A DNA stretch of 64,000 bases, from assembly GCA_033549065.1 (NCBI GenBank), contig JAWSUE010000004.1, positions 62,001 to 126,000 of the forward strand. The letters run 5' to 3'. The notes below the pieces were generated by a model, which was given only the letters and a program-made list of their open reading frames with translations, searched no databases and was not told the origin of the DNA. The position numbers and the translations under genes were made by a program. Shown piece by piece: positions 39,887-51,213 of the stretch. Position 1 is the first letter of the stretch. Each line of letters begins with the position of its first letter. The stretch is from Bacillota bacterium (GTDB lineage: Bacteria; Bacillota; Dethiobacteria; DTU022).

Positions 39887-40732
39887 TCAGTTTTTGTGAA
39901 TATCGCGGTGTTCTATAATCAGGTTGAACCGGGAGCCAAGAGCCTGGCCCAGTTCATCAGCCAAGACTACGGATCGGTGTTTCCCACCGGTACAGCCGAT
40001 GGCTATTACCAGGTTGGATTTACCTTCTTTAAGATAGTAAGGGATCGAAAACTCGATGAGATCCTTCAGCTTTTGAAAATAGGTTGATGTTTCAGTCCAT
40101 CGCCAGAGATATTGCTTAACCTTATCGTCTTCGCCGGTAAGCGGCTTTAAATGATCTACGTAATGGGGGTTTGGTAAAAATCGCACATCAAAAACCAAAT
40201 CAGCATCCATGGGAAGCCCAAACTTGAAACCGAAAGAAATAATCCGGATCTGCATATTTTTATCACGCTGTTCCGGTTCATAGATCTCAACTATCCGGGC
40301 TTTCAATTCCCAGGGCTTCAGCGAGGAGGTGTCTATCTCCCGGTTGGCTCTTCCCCTCAACTCGCTTAAAACTTCGCGTTCTTTTTGAATAGCTTCAGGC
40401 AGACTCAAACTACCCAGGGGATGACGACGCCTGGTTTCTTTATATCGCCGGATCAACACATCATCATCTGCAGCTAGAAATAGAATTTCATAATCAATGT
40501 TACGATTTTCAAGATCCTGAAGCGATTCAAAAAGATCTTCGAAAAAAGCTGCTCCCCTCATATCACAAACCAGGGCAACTTTTTCATTTTCAGACTGAAT
40601 GAATAGATCGGCAAACTTCGGGATCAAAGTTGGAGGCATATTGTCAACACAGTAATATCCCAGGTCTTCAAAGCAATTTAAAGCATGACTCTTCCCTGCA
40701 CCTGAAAGCCCGGTAATTATGACAAATCGCAT
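39887..40732 (-). CDS. rapZ: RNase adapter / nucleotide-binding protein RapZ (YvcJ)
   Basis: 281 residues. The Walker A loop ITGLSGAGKSHAL is at the N-terminus. ATP/GTP-binding half, then the C-terminal domain with SFGFKFGLPMDADLVFDVRFLPNPHY and the GCTGGKHRSVVLAD loop. In E. coli RapZ directs degradation of the GlmZ small RNA; in Firmicutes YvcJ has a nucleotide-linked role that is less clear. It is next to whiA without the usual yvcK gene between them. Confidence 0.95.
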   Translation of the reverse strand: MRFVIITGLSGAGKSHALNCFEDLGYYCVDNMPPTLIPKFADLFIQSENEKVALVCDMRGAAFFEDLFESLQDLENRNIDYEILFLAADDDVLIRRYKETRRRHPLGSLSLPEAIQKEREVLSELRGRANREIDTSSLKPWELKARIVEIYEPEQRDKNMQIRIISFGFKFGLPMDADLVFDVRFLPNPHYVDHLKPLTGEDDKVKQYLWRWTETSTYFQKLKDLIEFSIPYYLKEGKSNLVIAIGCTGGKHRSVVLADELGQALGSRFNLIIEHRDIHKN

Positions 40733-40811
40733 TCCACTCTCAGTATTAATCGAAATCCACCTCCCTGTCTTGTGACCAGTATACCATATGAAACAGGGTT
40801 TATTAGGGGTA

Positions 40812-42674
40812 TTAAATATCTTGTAGCTGGCGGTTATGAAAAAACCTGAAGATATTTTCAGCCAGGGAGTGGTTAATACCTGGAACTTTTTGAAGATCTT
40901 CGGTAGAAGCCTGAATTATTCTTTCCTGGCTGCCAAAATATTCAAGCAATGCTTTTCGCTTTACCGGCCCCACACCAGGAATATTTTCCAAAACAGATCG
41001 GATATTCCGGCGATTTTTGCGCCTCCTGTGCCCGCTAATTGCAAACCGGTGAACTTCATTGCGAATTCGCTGCAGCAGTTTCAGCATGGCATTATCAGCC
41101 GACAGAAGCACAGGTTGTTTGCTGTTTTCAACGAAAAGCTGGTCTGGGTTTTTAGCTAACGCCAGCAGGGGCACATCAGAAAAGATTGTATCCTGAAGGA
41201 TCTCTTTAATTGTACTGAGCTGTCCCCTGCCTCCATCAATAAGAACAAGGTCCGGTTTCTGCCAGTGGTTCTGCTTAACTCTTCTCAACAGGACTTCTCT
41301 CAGCGATGCATAATCATCACCTGCAGGGGCACTGCGAATGTTAAAAAACCGGTAATCATCACTGCTGGATTCACCATTATTAAAAACAACCATCGCTCCC
41401 ACAGTTTCTTCTCCCCGCAGGTGAGATATATCATAGGCTTCTATTCTTCCCGGCGGTTCTTTGAGGCTGAGCAGCTCCTGCAAATCCTGTAAAGGTTTAT
41501 CGATCCTGGTCATACGGCGTTCTTCTTCCTCTTCCAGCCGGAGTAAACAATTCCTTTCTGCCAATTCAACAAGCTTTTTCAGGCCACCTCTAACTGGAAT
41601 TTTCAGGGTAACTTTTCTTTTTGCTTTATTTCCGAACCACTGCCCCAGAATTTCGCTATCAGCCGGCTGCACCGATAAAATTATCTCCGAAGGGATTTTA
41701 TCGACCCTGCTGTAGTAGGATTTAATAAAGGCCGTGATCACTTCCCGATCTTCAACATCAACAGTTCCTGTTAAATTAAAATAATCCCTGTTCAAAAGTT
41801 TACCACCTCTGATCTGAAACAGGGTAACAGCACTCTGTTTTCCCAGCCTTGACAGGGCGATAATATCACGATCCACACTCTTTTCAGATAGCAATACTTT
41901 TTGACGATATCCGGCAACCTGCTGCAAAGACTTTAGCCGATCTCTTATTACCGCTGCTTCTTCAAAATTCTGTCTTTCCGCTGCCTGTTCCATCTGCTGT
42001 TTAAGCTTCTGCTCAAGATCGGAAAACCGACCATCCAGAAATAACATCACCTGCCTGACTATGTTGTCATATTCCTCCGCAGATACATAATCTTCTCCGC
42101 GGCAGGGAGCAATGCATCGTTTCATCTGGAAATTCAGACAGGGTCTTGTCGAAGCCGGGGTTCCGTCAAGCGGCTGACGACAGCGCCTTAAAGGGAAAAT
42201 TGTCCCGAGAAACTGCATAGTTTCCCTTATTGAGCCAACATCGGTATAGGGACCATAACGAATCTCTTTTTTCCCCGGTACAGCGATGTAGCGCCCTCTT
42301 TTTCCACTTTTCTGCGATAACCTTAATAGTTCAAGACGAGGATATTTTTCCGGTGTGATTAACATATAAGGGTAGTCTTTATCATCTTTTAGGTTAACAT
42401 TAAAACGGGGGCGATATTCTTTGATCAGGCTGCATTCCAGAATTAAAGCTTCCACTTCGGAATCAGTCACAATATATTCAATTGCGGTCAACTTTTCCTG
42501 CAGGGATTTAAGCCGGGGCAAAGCAGCCGGCGATTCAGTAAGATATGATCGAACCCGATTGCGCAGTGATTGAGCCTTCCCTACATAAATAATCTTATCA
42601 TGCTTGTCCTTCAGCAGGTATACTCCCGGTAGATCGGGAAAATGGCTCACCGTTTTTTTCAGTTCTTTAATCAA
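40812..42674 (-). CDS. uvrC: Excinuclease ABC subunit C
   Basis: 620 residues. N-terminal GIY-YIG nuclease (LPGVYLLKDKHDKIIYVGKA) for the 3' incision, UvrB-binding UVR motif near LEQKLKQQMEQAAERQNFEEAA, RNase H-like domain for the 5' incision (YDISHLRGEETVGAMVVF, DLVLIDGGRGQL), and a C-terminal helix-hairpin-helix (NIPGVGPVKRKALLEYFGS). Nucleotide excision repair. Start TTG after GGAGG. It follows uvrA by 34 bp. Confidence 0.96.
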   Translation of the reverse strand: MIKELKKTVSHFPDLPGVYLLKDKHDKIIYVGKAQSLRNRVRSYLTESPAALPRLKSLQEKLTAIEYIVTDSEVEALILECSLIKEYRPRFNVNLKDDKDYPYMLITPEKYPRLELLRLSQKSGKRGRYIAVPGKKEIRYGPYTDVGSIRETMQFLGTIFPLRRCRQPLDGTPASTRPCLNFQMKRCIAPCRGEDYVSAEEYDNIVRQVMLFLDGRFSDLEQKLKQQMEQAAERQNFEEAAVIRDRLKSLQQVAGYRQKVLLSEKSVDRDIIALSRLGKQSAVTLFQIRGGKLLNRDYFNLTGTVDVEDREVITAFIKSYYSRVDKIPSEIILSVQPADSEILGQWFGNKAKRKVTLKIPVRGGLKKLVELAERNCLLRLEEEEERRMTRIDKPLQDLQELLSLKEPPGRIEAYDISHLRGEETVGAMVVFNNGESSSDDYRFFNIRSAPAGDDYASLREVLLRRVKQNHWQKPDLVLIDGGRGQLSTIKEILQDTIFSDVPLLALAKNPDQLFVENSKQPVLLSADNAMLKLLQRIRNEVHRFAISGHRRRKNRRNIRSVLENIPGVGPVKRKALLEYFGSQERIIQASTEDLQKVPGINHSLAENIFRFFHNRQLQDI

Positions 42675-42708
42675 CGATCTTAATCCTCCGGAATAATATG
42701 ATCACAAG

Positions 42709-45522
42709 TTACCCAGCCAAAATACGGGCCAACCACTGACCGGTATAAGATCCGGTACAGGCGGCAACCTCTTCCGGAGTGCCGCTGGCAACAACTGTTC
42801 CACCCCCGTCACCGCCTTCAGGCCCAAGATCTATAAGATAATCAGCCCGCTTCAACACTTCCAGATTATGTTCGATAACAACCACGGTATTACCGCTTTC
42901 AACCAATCGTTCCAAAATAATTAACAGTTTACTGATATCATCGAGGTGCAACCCGGTTGTTGGTTCATCAAGAATATAGAGACTGCGGCCATTACTGCGC
43001 CTGGAAAGCTCGGTGGCCAGTTTAACTCTCTGGGCTTCACCACCTGACAAAGTTGTTGCAGGCTGACCCAAATGAATATATCCCAGGCCAACATCATAGA
43101 GCAGCTGTAATTTACGCTGGATTTTAGGTATGGCAGAAAAAAAATCAAGTGCTTCTTCGACTGTCATTTCCAAAACATCGGCTATATTCCTGTCTTTATA
43201 ACGAACTTCAAGGGTTTCACGGTTATAACGTTTACTACGGCACACTTCGCAGGGAACGTAAACATCGGGTAGAAAGTGCATTTCAATACGCAGTATGCCA
43301 TCTCCACGACAGGCTTCACAACGACCACCCTTTACATTAAAACTAAACCGGCCTGGCCTGTAACCACGTCGTTTTGATTCGGTTGTCTTGGCAAATATTT
43401 CTCTTATACCGTCAAATAGACCTGTGTAAGTTGCCGGATTTGATCGGGGTGTTCTGCCGATTGGCGATTGGTCAATCTCGATCACCTTATCGAGCTGTTC
43501 AATACCTTCGATGGATCTATACCGGCCGGCCTGTTCTCTCGATCTATGCAGTTTACGGGCAAGAGCCCTGGCCAAAATCTCATTTATCAAGGTACTTTTT
43601 CCTGAACCGGAAACTCCGGCAACGCATACAAATAAACCGAGCGGAATGCCGACATCAATATCTTTAAGATTATGCTCGGCAGCTCCACGGATCCATAACC
43701 AGCGATCAGTCGCTGACCGCCTATTTTCCGGGATAGTCACAAAACGTCTTCCGGCGAGATAATCGCCTGTAATAGACGCAGGCGCGGTAATAATTTCTTC
43801 CAAAGATCCCTGGGCAACGATTTCTCCACCACCGGCACCTGCTCCGGGACCGATATCAACCAGGTGGTCAGCGCTACGAATAGTCTCTTCATCATGTTCC
43901 ACGACTAATACAGTATTTCCGAGATCTCTTAGCGCTTTAAGTGTGCCTATTAAACGGGCATTATCGCGCTGATGGAGTCCGATACTTGGCTCATCAAGGA
44001 TATAGATAACCCCGGTAAGCCCGGAACCGATCTGGGTTGCCAGCCTGATTCGCTGTGCTTCCCCGCCGGATAGAGTAGATGCTGTGCGATCAAGCGTTAA
44101 ATACTGAAGCCCCACATTACATAAAAATTGCAACCTTTCTCCGATCTCTTTCATAACCTGCCTTGCGATATGCTGTTCGCGTGAATTAAGCTGAAGTTCA
44201 GTGAAAAAACCAGCCGCCTCATCAACAGTTAAGGCAGTAATGTCTGCAATATTAACCCCTCCCAGCATTACAGAAAGGCTGGAAGGTTTCAAACGGCTTC
44301 CGGAACATGAAGGGCAGGGTTTTACCTGCATGTAGCGAGCCATTTCGGCGCGCATTTCCTCGGAACTGGTAGATGCATACCGTTTTTCCAGAAGCTTTAA
44401 TACTCCGGGAAAAGCCTTTTTATAAAAGCGAACCCGTTTGAACATATTTACATAACGGAAATTTATTTTTTCTGAAAAACCATAGAGAATTTTTTCCTGC
44501 TGTTCAGGATCGAGTTCTCCAAATGGTTTATTGAGATCTATTCCCCATGCTTTCGCAGCCGCTTCAAGAAACTGTTGGTAGTAATTCTGCCCCGACCAGG
44601 CCTGGACCGCTCCTTCACTGATCGAAAGTTCTGGATATGGAATAATCAGATCCGCAGCGAACTCAGCCCGACTGCCCAAACCACTGCATTCAGGACAGGC
44701 ACCATAAGGGCTGTTAAAGGAAAATATTCTGGGGCTGATTTCTTCGAAGCTGAAACCACAATCGGCACAGGCAAAATTTTCACTGAAAAGAAGTTCATTA
44801 CCACCGACCTCTTCGATTAAAACTAATCCTTCACTCAATTTAAGTGCTGTTTCAAGCGAATCTGCAAGGCGGGATTGTATCCCTTCACGGACGATCAGGC
44901 GATCTACCACAACCTCAATGTCATGTTTTTTTTGTTTATCAAGGTTTATTTCTTCTTCCAGTTCCCTTACTTCACCATCAACCCGTACCCGGACATATCC
45001 TTTCCGGCGCATGTCTTCGAAAAGCCGTGAATACTCGCCTTTTCTACTTCTGACCAGCGGGGCTAAAACCTGAATCCGGGTATCTTCCGGCAGGGTAATG
45101 ATCTGATCAACCATTTGCTGAACTGTTTGCTGGCTGATTGGCTTTTTACAGGTCGGACAGAATGGTTTTCCGATCCGGGCATAGAGCAGCCGAATATAAT
45201 CATAGATTTCCGTAACTGTCCCAACTGTAGAGCGGGGATTACGAGATGCCGTTTTTTGATCAATTGAAATGGCCGGAGATAACCCTTCAATATGATCGAG
45301 ATCAGGTTTATCCATCTGACCAAGAAATTGACGGGCATAAGCTGAAAGGGATTCAACATAACGCCGCTGTCCTTCAGCATAAATAGTATCAAATGCCAGT
45401 GAAGATTTTCCTGAACCACTGAGTCCGGTAAATACTATAAATTGGTTACGGGGGAGATTAAGATTAATATTCTTCAGGTTATGCTCCCTCGCCCCCCGAA
45501 TTATTATTTCTCCTGATGTCAA
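42709..45522 (-). CDS. uvrA: Excinuclease ABC subunit A
   Basis: 937 residues. Two ABC ATPase modules, with Walker A loops [16 protein letters not shown] and [14 protein letters not shown] and signatures [13 protein letters not shown] and [13 protein letters not shown]. Zinc-finger Cys pairs ([16 protein letters not shown]...CEVC) are present. Recognises DNA damage as a dimer and loads UvrB. The start is TTG at 45522, 8 nt after GAGG. It follows uvrB by 21 bp in an excision-repair operon. Confidence 0.96.
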   Translation of the reverse strand: MTSGEIIIRGAREHNLKNINLNLPRNQFIVFTGLSGSGKSSLAFDTIYAEGQRRYVESLSAYARQFLGQMDKPDLDHIEGLSPAISIDQKTASRNPRSTVGTVTEIYDYIRLLYARIGKPFCPTCKKPISQQTVQQMVDQIITLPEDTRIQVLAPLVRSRKGEYSRLFEDMRRKGYVRVRVDGEVRELEEEINLDKQKKHDIEVVVDRLIVREGIQSRLADSLETALKLSEGLVLIEEVGGNELLFSENFACADCGFSFEEISPRIFSFNSPYGACPECSGLGSRAEFAADLIIPYPELSISEGAVQAWSGQNYYQQFLEAAAKAWGIDLNKPFGELDPEQQEKILYGFSEKINFRYVNMFKRVRFYKKAFPGVLKLLEKRYASTSSEEMRAEMARYMQVKPCPSCSGSRLKPSSLSVMLGGVNIADITALTVDEAAGFFTELQLNSREQHIARQVMKEIGERLQFLCNVGLQYLTLDRTASTLSGGEAQRIRLATQIGSGLTGVIYILDEPSIGLHQRDNARLIGTLKALRDLGNTVLVVEHDEETIRSADHLVDIGPGAGAGGGEIVAQGSLEEIITAPASITGDYLAGRRFVTIPENRRSATDRWLWIRGAAEHNLKDIDVGIPLGLFVCVAGVSGSGKSTLINEILARALARKLHRSREQAGRYRSIEGIEQLDKVIEIDQSPIGRTPRSNPATYTGLFDGIREIFAKTTESKRRGYRPGRFSFNVKGGRCEACRGDGILRIEMHFLPDVYVPCEVCRSKRYNRETLEVRYKDRNIADVLEMTVEEALDFFSAIPKIQRKLQLLYDVGLGYIHLGQPATTLSGGEAQRVKLATELSRRSNGRSLYILDEPTTGLHLDDISKLLIILERLVESGNTVVVIEHNLEVLKRADYLIDLGPEGGDGGGTVVASGTPEEVAACTGSYTGQWLARILAG

Positions 45523-45543
45523 GCTATTCACCTCTTCTAAACA

Positions 45544-47520
45544 TTACTGCTTCTCCAGTTCGAATATCATATCACGTAACTCTGCCGCCCGCTCAAAAGC
45601 TAGCTCTTTTGAAGCCTCTATCATCTCTTTTCGCAATTTATCTATGGCCTGTTTTCGCTCGCCCGGCGCCATTCTCTTAAATCCGTCACCCAGGTAGCGA
45701 CCTTCCTCTTCTGCCGCAACTGTAGCTTCAATCAGCGAACGGATCGGCTTCACAATGGTCTTCGGCGTAATATCATACCTTCTATTGTAATCCAGCTGTT
45801 TGCGCCTGCGGCGCTCCGTTTCATCAATAGCTCTGCGCATAGAAGATGTTATCCCATCCGCATACATTATAACTCTGCCCTCGGTATTGCGGGCTGTCCT
45901 TCCGATAGTCTGAATCAATGAACGATCGGACCGCAAAAACCCTTCCTTGTCTGCATCAAGGATGGCAACCAGGGTCACTTCAGGCAGATCCAATCCTTCT
46001 CTCAAGAGGTTGATTCCGATCAAAACATCGAATTCGCCGGTTCTTAATCCCCTTATTATGGTCATTCTTTCAAGAGCATTAATATCTGAATGCATATAGC
46101 GCACTTTTATCCCCATGTCACGGTAATATTCAGTAAGGTCCTCCGCCATTCTTTTGGTCATGGTTGTAACCAATACCCTTTGACCCGCCTCGGCTCTTTT
46201 CCTGATCTCACCATAAAGATCATCAACCTGTCCTTCTGCCGGTCTGACTTCAACTGCAGGATCTACCAGGCCGGTTGGCCTGATAATCTGTTCTACTATC
46301 GCATTGCTTTTCTCCAATTCCCAGGGACCGGGAGTCGCTGAAACAAATATTGCCTGGTTGACAAGTGATTCAAACTCTTCAAATTGCAGCGGACGGTTAT
46401 CAAGAGCTGACGGCAGCCTGAAGCCATGCTCCACCAGGGTTGTTTTCCTGGATAGGTCCCCACGGTACATACCGTTGATCTGGGGAATTGTAATGTGTGA
46501 TTCATCAATGACCACAAGGATATCTTCCGGGAAATAGTCAAGCAGGGTTGCCGGGCGGCTTCCTGGATCACGTCCATCTAAATGACGAGAATAATTTTCG
46601 ATACCGCTGCAAAAACCTATTTCCTGCAGCATTTCCAGGTCGAAGGAAGTACGCTGTTCAAGTCGTTGGGCTTCAAACAGTTTATTTTCTTTTTTAAAAT
46701 AGGCTAACCTATCCTGCAATTCAGCTTCAATATTTTTTATAGCACGCAGCAGCTGATCGGGAGCGGTTACATAATGTGTTGCAGGGAATATTGCTACATG
46801 ACTTCGTTCACCGGTAACCTTTCCACTGACTAGATCAATTTCCCTGATTCGTTCAATTTCATCGCCAAAAAGTTCCACCCGGATTGCAGCTTCAGAGAAA
46901 GAAGCAGGGATAATTTCGAGAACATCTCCCCTGACCCGAAATGTTCCCCGGTGGAAGTCGATTTCATTACGCTGATAATGAATATCTACGAGCCGCTCGA
47001 TGATCGCTTCCCGGCTGATTCTGGCACTTTTACGCAGAGATAAAACCTGATCAAGATAATCCTTGGGCGAGCCGAGTCCGTAAATACAGGAAACTGAAGC
47101 AACAATGATTACATCAGATCTTTCAAGAAGAGCGCTTGTTGCCGAATGACGCAATTTATCTATCTCATCATTGATAGAGGAATCCTTCTCGATATATGTA
47201 TCACTGTGCGGCAAATATGCTTCAGGCTGGTAATAATCATAATAACTGATGAAATATTCAACTGCATTATCCGGGAAAAGCTCTTTGAATTCGCTGCACA
47301 GCTGAGCAGCCAGAATTTTATTAGGAGCGATAACCAGGGTTGGCCGCTGAACCTGTTCAATTACATTGGCAATTGTAAATGTTTTACCGGATCCGGTTAC
47401 CCCCAGAAGCGTCTGGTAACGGGAGCCCTGGCACAATCCTTGCACCAGGGCTTTAATTGCTTCCGGTTGATCTCCGGATGGGTTGTGATCTGCATATATT
47501 TTGAAAGTACTGCCGGCCAA
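45544..47520 (-). CDS. uvrB: Excinuclease ABC subunit B
   Basis: 658 residues. Walker [17 protein letters not shown], the beta-hairpin region [21 protein letters not shown] that clamps DNA, helicase motifs [12 protein letters not shown] and [19 protein letters not shown], and the C-terminal UVR coiled coil that binds UvrC. The start is the TTG at 47520, 7 nt after GGAGG; a GTG two codons upstream is only 1 nt from that site. Confidence 0.96.
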   Translation of the reverse strand: MAGSTFKIYADHNPSGDQPEAIKALVQGLCQGSRYQTLLGVTGSGKTFTIANVIEQVQRPTLVIAPNKILAAQLCSEFKELFPDNAVEYFISYYDYYQPEAYLPHSDTYIEKDSSINDEIDKLRHSATSALLERSDVIIVASVSCIYGLGSPKDYLDQVLSLRKSARISREAIIERLVDIHYQRNEIDFHRGTFRVRGDVLEIIPASFSEAAIRVELFGDEIERIREIDLVSGKVTGERSHVAIFPATHYVTAPDQLLRAIKNIEAELQDRLAYFKKENKLFEAQRLEQRTSFDLEMLQEIGFCSGIENYSRHLDGRDPGSRPATLLDYFPEDILVVIDESHITIPQINGMYRGDLSRKTTLVEHGFRLPSALDNRPLQFEEFESLVNQAIFVSATPGPWELEKSNAIVEQIIRPTGLVDPAVEVRPAEGQVDDLYGEIRKRAEAGQRVLVTTMTKRMAEDLTEYYRDMGIKVRYMHSDINALERMTIIRGLRTGEFDVLIGINLLREGLDLPEVTLVAILDADKEGFLRSDRSLIQTIGRTARNTEGRVIMYADGITSSMRRAIDETERRRRKQLDYNRRYDITPKTIVKPIRSLIEATVAAEEEGRYLGDGFKRMAPGERKQAIDKLRKEMIEASKELAFERAAELRDMIFELEKQ

Positions 47521-47597
47521 TCTCACACCTCCCCGGCAGTTTATTAATAACTGATAAACATTATCAATTATACCATATAGAAATTACTTTTTATGAA

Positions 47598-48164
47598 TCA
47601 TCCTATCAAGCCTGACTCCAGAATAATAATCAGAAGGCCGATAATGATAAATACCATACTTGTACCGACCTTAAGCACTTTAGGATTTATCCTGGATATA
47701 AAACGGCTGCCAAGGTAAACAGCAATTAGGTGGTTAAAGAACATCGCCACCATTGCACCGGCAAAAACAGCCAGTGGATAACCAAAGCTAGCTGCAAGGA
47801 AGAGCGCGGCCAGCTGAGTTTTATCTCCAAACTCAGCAACAAATACCATGATCATTGTATGCAGAAAACCATTTCGATCTTTGCATTCCTCTGCAGAATC
47901 ATCCCTGCGAAGATAATTGGCAATCCCCATGATCAGGAAAACAGCGCCAGATATTATAACAACTACCGAATGTGGAATTGCTGTAAATATTAAACCTCCT
48001 ACCAATACAGCCAAACCCAGAACTGCAGCCAGAGCAACCATGGCCCCGCTCAAAACTTTCAGCGGAGGGTACCGGCAGGCCATAGCCAGCGAAACGAGTT
48101 GCGTTTTATCTCCAAATTCAGCTATAAATATAGTAATAAAAGCAGCGAATGCTGCAGCAAACAT
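47598..48164 (-). CDS. GDT1/UPF0016 (TMEM165-type) cation transporter
   Basis: 188 residues, six hydrophobic helices in two repeats, each with the signature EFGDKTQL (about residues 16-23 and 110-117). Members move Mn2+ or Ca2+; bacterial ones are mostly manganese exporters. No manganese riboswitch is visible before it, because the 30-bp gap to the upstream gene is too short. ATG follows AAGGTGG. It lies between the MinJ-like gene and uvrB. Confidence 0.9.
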   Translation of the reverse strand: MFAAAFAAFITIFIAEFGDKTQLVSLAMACRYPPLKVLSGAMVALAAVLGLAVLVGGLIFTAIPHSVVVIISGAVFLIMGIANYLRRDDSAEECKDRNGFLHTMIMVFVAEFGDKTQLAALFLAASFGYPLAVFAGAMVAMFFNHLIAVYLGSRFISRINPKVLKVGTSMVFIIIGLLIIILESGLIG

Positions 48165-48193
48165 ATTTCAATCCACCTTTTGGCCCATGGCAT

Positions 48194-49573
48194 TCAGGAA
48201 ATCCTGAGCATCACTTTAATTCTCTTCTTTATTTTTCTGATCCAGCCCAGCGTATCAGGTTTTCTCGCTTCGAGATAAACCGGCGAGTCAGGTTCGGGAA
48301 CCGGAATTACTCCTAATTCTACACATCTGTGAAGTAATAAAGAGGAAGAAGCTGGCCTCATTTGATCATTATAAATTCTACCTGTATCAGTTCTCGTTCC
48401 AGCTTCTTTTTTTAAAATAACCGAGAAATGACTGCCATCCCTTATCCCTTCAACAAAAACCATGAAATAACTTTCATCAATTTTTGTCATCAATTCCCTG
48501 GTGCTATTAACTTCCATATTGTTGATTCCGGTGATCTTATCTCCTTCCTGCAAACCTGCTTCCATGGCTGAACTTCCCGGTAAGACTGTCATTAACTGCA
48601 CTCCGTGGGGGGTGAATTGGTAATAAGAAGGCCTTTTTTCTTCTCTTTTTTTCCCATAAATAATAAGGATTTCATGCCCGACCGGAGCCAAAATCACTCC
48701 TATTATAATCAACGAAGGATAATATTCTGATGCTATAGCAATGATTAGAAGAACTATACTATAGGCTGCAAGCCATTTTGCAGAAAACCGGGATCTCTCA
48801 CGGGGAGACGAGGAGATAGCAATGTCGGCGTACCCCAGGCCGGCAGCTACCGGAATTACCATATACTGCAGGCTCTGGCCTTCACCGGGTTGAATAGTCG
48901 ATTGGAGTATAGGCCACCAGTCCGGCATGCTTACCCCGACAATCTCCGATTGGAGAACCACCGACACCAGAAGTCCAACCAGGGGTATGGGCCAGAACCT
49001 CTGCAGCAAGTATGCTCCAATCACACCACCCGATTCCTGTTTCAGGTAAACCGGGCTGCTTCCCTGGTGAGCGCCAAAGTAAATTAAAAACGCTTCAATA
49101 AGATGCAGAAGACCAATCAATACCAGGAGCGCCGGTATATGAATTTTTAACAGTGCCTCAACCATCAGATTTTCTGATAGACCGGGAAAAAGATCTGTCA
49201 GTATATAACGGGTAAAAAGGACAAGCAAAGCGACAATCCCACCGGCATATGAAAAGCAAAGATATCGGGGATTCAGAAGGAGTAACAATAAAGCCACAGG
49301 CCATATAAAATATAACCCGATCTGCTCCAGCGAAAGGCCCAGAAATACAAGGACTATGCTGGCTGCAATACCCCCGACTGCTCCCAGCCCAACTGATGTC
49401 AACATCTGTTTGCCCAGATTGTTAATTGCCCGGCCGAATAATTTCTTTTCAGTTAATAGCTGACGCCTGTATTGTAAGTAAACAAGAAATAAAACTATCC
49501 AAAAGATGGGCATCACGAATGCCAGGGCATAGGTCAACATGAAAACCCGGCTGATTTCCAGAAGAACTTCCAT
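48194..49573 (-). CDS. MinJ-like polytopic membrane protein with PDZ domain
   Basis: 459 residues with about eight to ten hydrophobic helices, then a PDZ domain (about 320-400: VQLMTVLPGSSAMEAGLQEGDKITGINNMEV). Bacillus subtilis has the PDZ protein MinJ (YvjD), a topological factor linking the Min system to DivIVA, in the same place between the Ctp protease and uvrBA. The similarity here rests on layout and position. Start: ATG, GGAGG 13 nt upstream. It follows the Ctp gene by only 3 bp. Confidence 0.7.
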   Translation of the reverse strand: MEVLLEISRVFMLTYALAFVMPIFWIVLFLVYLQYRRQLLTEKKLFGRAINNLGKQMLTSVGLGAVGGIAASIVLVFLGLSLEQIGLYFIWPVALLLLLLNPRYLCFSYAGGIVALLVLFTRYILTDLFPGLSENLMVEALLKIHIPALLVLIGLLHLIEAFLIYFGAHQGSSPVYLKQESGGVIGAYLLQRFWPIPLVGLLVSVVLQSEIVGVSMPDWWPILQSTIQPGEGQSLQYMVIPVAAGLGYADIAISSSPRERSRFSAKWLAAYSIVLLIIAIASEYYPSLIIIGVILAPVGHEILIIYGKKREEKRPSYYQFTPHGVQLMTVLPGSSAMEAGLQEGDKITGINNMEVNSTRELMTKIDESYFMVFVEGIRDGSHFSVILKKEAGTRTDTGRIYNDQMRPASSSLLLHRCVELGVIPVPEPDSPVYLEARKPDTLGWIRKIKKRIKVMLRIS

Positions 49574-49576
49574 ATT

Positions 49577-51052
49577 TTATTCAATTCCTCCGGTAATGGT
49601 CCACAACCCTGGTTTGTTGATCAGTTCAATTGCATAGTTAAGCTGTGCGTCCTGATCGCGGGCAGCAATATCAAGTGCTTCTCTTAGTTCTATCCACGTC
49701 TGATCATCAAATTCACCGCTTGGTCTAAGGTTTGCATAGATCTGGAATTCAGATAATGCCCGGGCTGTCTGATCATCAAAGTAACCGCTTACCTCAACTC
49801 TTATTCCGATTTGTTCCAGGATCATTTGTAAAACTTCCACATCAGGGCCATACGAGCCCTCTTCCAGCCTTCCGGGGTGGAAGTAACGATAATACCGCAA
49901 AACTTCGGGCATTTCAACAGTAAAATCAGGTTCTATCCCATATTTATCAATATCGTGGCCGGATGGAGTCAGGTAGCGGGCCATAGTTAAAAGTATGGCA
50001 TTATCTCCCGGTAAGTAGACTAACTGCTGGACAGATGCTTTTCCGTATGAAGTTTTCCCGACCAGCATTCCAGCCCCCCTGTCCTGAAGCGCACCCGCCA
50101 GCAGTTCAGATGCACTGGCAGATTCTTCGTTGATCAGAACAACGATAGGATAAGGTTTGCGGGCAGCACTGGAATTATAAATAGTTTTTACATCATCGTC
50201 ACGCCCGACAAGTCTGACAATCTCGCCTTCAGGAACTAATAGCTTGCCAATCTCAACAGCCTGATCAACCAGGCCTCCCGGGTTGTTCCTCAAATCTAGA
50301 ATCAAACCTGTGCTTAAACCTCTCTGCTCCATAGCCCTGAACTGCTCGGTGAATTCCCTGGCCGTATTGCTGTCAAAACTGCTGATCTGAATATAGCCAA
50401 GGCCGTCATCAAGCATTTCACTGAAAACTGTGGTTACCTGGATCTCTTCCCTACTAACATTAATCACGATGGGCTCATCCGCACCAGGCCTACTTATTTC
50501 AAGTTCGACTATTGTATCACTTGGACCACGTAGGTGTTCAACTGCAATCATCAGACCCTGTCCGGTTAATTCAACACCGTCAGCCTTAATAATTCTGTCA
50601 CCGGGGCTCAAGCCACTTCTTTCTGCCGGCGTCCCGGGGAATACATCAAAAACAACAATACTCTGATTTGATTCTATAATCCTAACCCCGATACCGCCGT
50701 AGGAACCCCTGGTTTCCATCAGGAATTCTTCTAAATCCTCGGCATCATAGTAACGGACCAGAGGGTCATCCAGACTCTGGATTATACCACGGACTGCTCC
50801 TTCGATCAGGACTTCTTTTTCAACAGGCGTGTAATAATTTTTCAAGATGGAGTCCAGCGCTTCAAATATAATTACCGTATCGGGATCAATATCGCTTCGT
50901 GTAGGTTCATACCTGATTATGGTTGTTGAATTATCATTCTCGCCTTCAGCAGCATTTCTGGAATAGTGATATGTTGCCAGATTCGTTATGATAATTAAGG
51001 CAAGTACAACCAATGCCCAGATAAAAAAATTCTTTCTATTGTTATTCTCCAT
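49577..51052 (-). CDS. Carboxy-terminal processing protease (S41) with peptidoglycan-binding domain
   Basis: 491 residues. A single N-terminal membrane anchor, a PDZ domain (GSYGGIGVRIIE...), and the S41 catalytic domain with Ser in SASASELLAGALQDRG and Lys in VGKTSYGKASVQQ. A C-terminal PG_binding_1 domain follows (GPDVEVLQMILEQIG...). It is related to CtpA/CtpB, which cleave extracytoplasmic substrates during sporulation or envelope maintenance. The start is ATG at 51052, 9 nt after GGAG. It lies near ftsEX and the EnvC-like gene, so a division or sporulation role is likely. Confidence 0.92.
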   Translation of the reverse strand: MENNNRKNFFIWALVVLALIIITNLATYHYSRNAAEGENDNSTTIIRYEPTRSDIDPDTVIIFEALDSILKNYYTPVEKEVLIEGAVRGIIQSLDDPLVRYYDAEDLEEFLMETRGSYGGIGVRIIESNQSIVVFDVFPGTPAERSGLSPGDRIIKADGVELTGQGLMIAVEHLRGPSDTIVELEISRPGADEPIVINVSREEIQVTTVFSEMLDDGLGYIQISSFDSNTAREFTEQFRAMEQRGLSTGLILDLRNNPGGLVDQAVEIGKLLVPEGEIVRLVGRDDDVKTIYNSSAARKPYPIVVLINEESASASELLAGALQDRGAGMLVGKTSYGKASVQQLVYLPGDNAILLTMARYLTPSGHDIDKYGIEPDFTVEMPEVLRYYRYFHPGRLEEGSYGPDVEVLQMILEQIGIRVEVSGYFDDQTARALSEFQIYANLRPSGEFDDQTWIELREALDIAARDQDAQLNYAIELINKPGLWTITGGIE

Positions 51053-51146
51053 AAAATTCATCTCCCAAAAAATTTCATGTGCAGTAATCCGGATTCAAAC
51101 CGGACACCTGTTATCTATAATATCATAAATATAATCTTCTACTACC

Positions 51147-51191
51147 CAAAAATAAATAGGCCGTTCAATACACGTGTGTTTGAACGGCCTA
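51147..51191 (-). terminator. Intrinsic terminator after the EnvC-like gene
   Basis: TAGGCCGTTCAA (51157-51168) pairs perfectly with TTGAACGGCCTA (51180-51191). On the minus strand the stem is followed by TTTATTTTT. It separates the ftsEX-envC unit from the ctp unit. Confidence 0.9.
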
Positions 51192-51213
51192 AAAAGTTAA
51201 ATAATTATGTTGC

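Noticed and set aside
47598-48194. Manganese (yybP-ykoY) riboswitch before the GDT1-type transporter
   Set aside because: Only 30 bp separate it from the upstream gene, and no aptamer motif is present.
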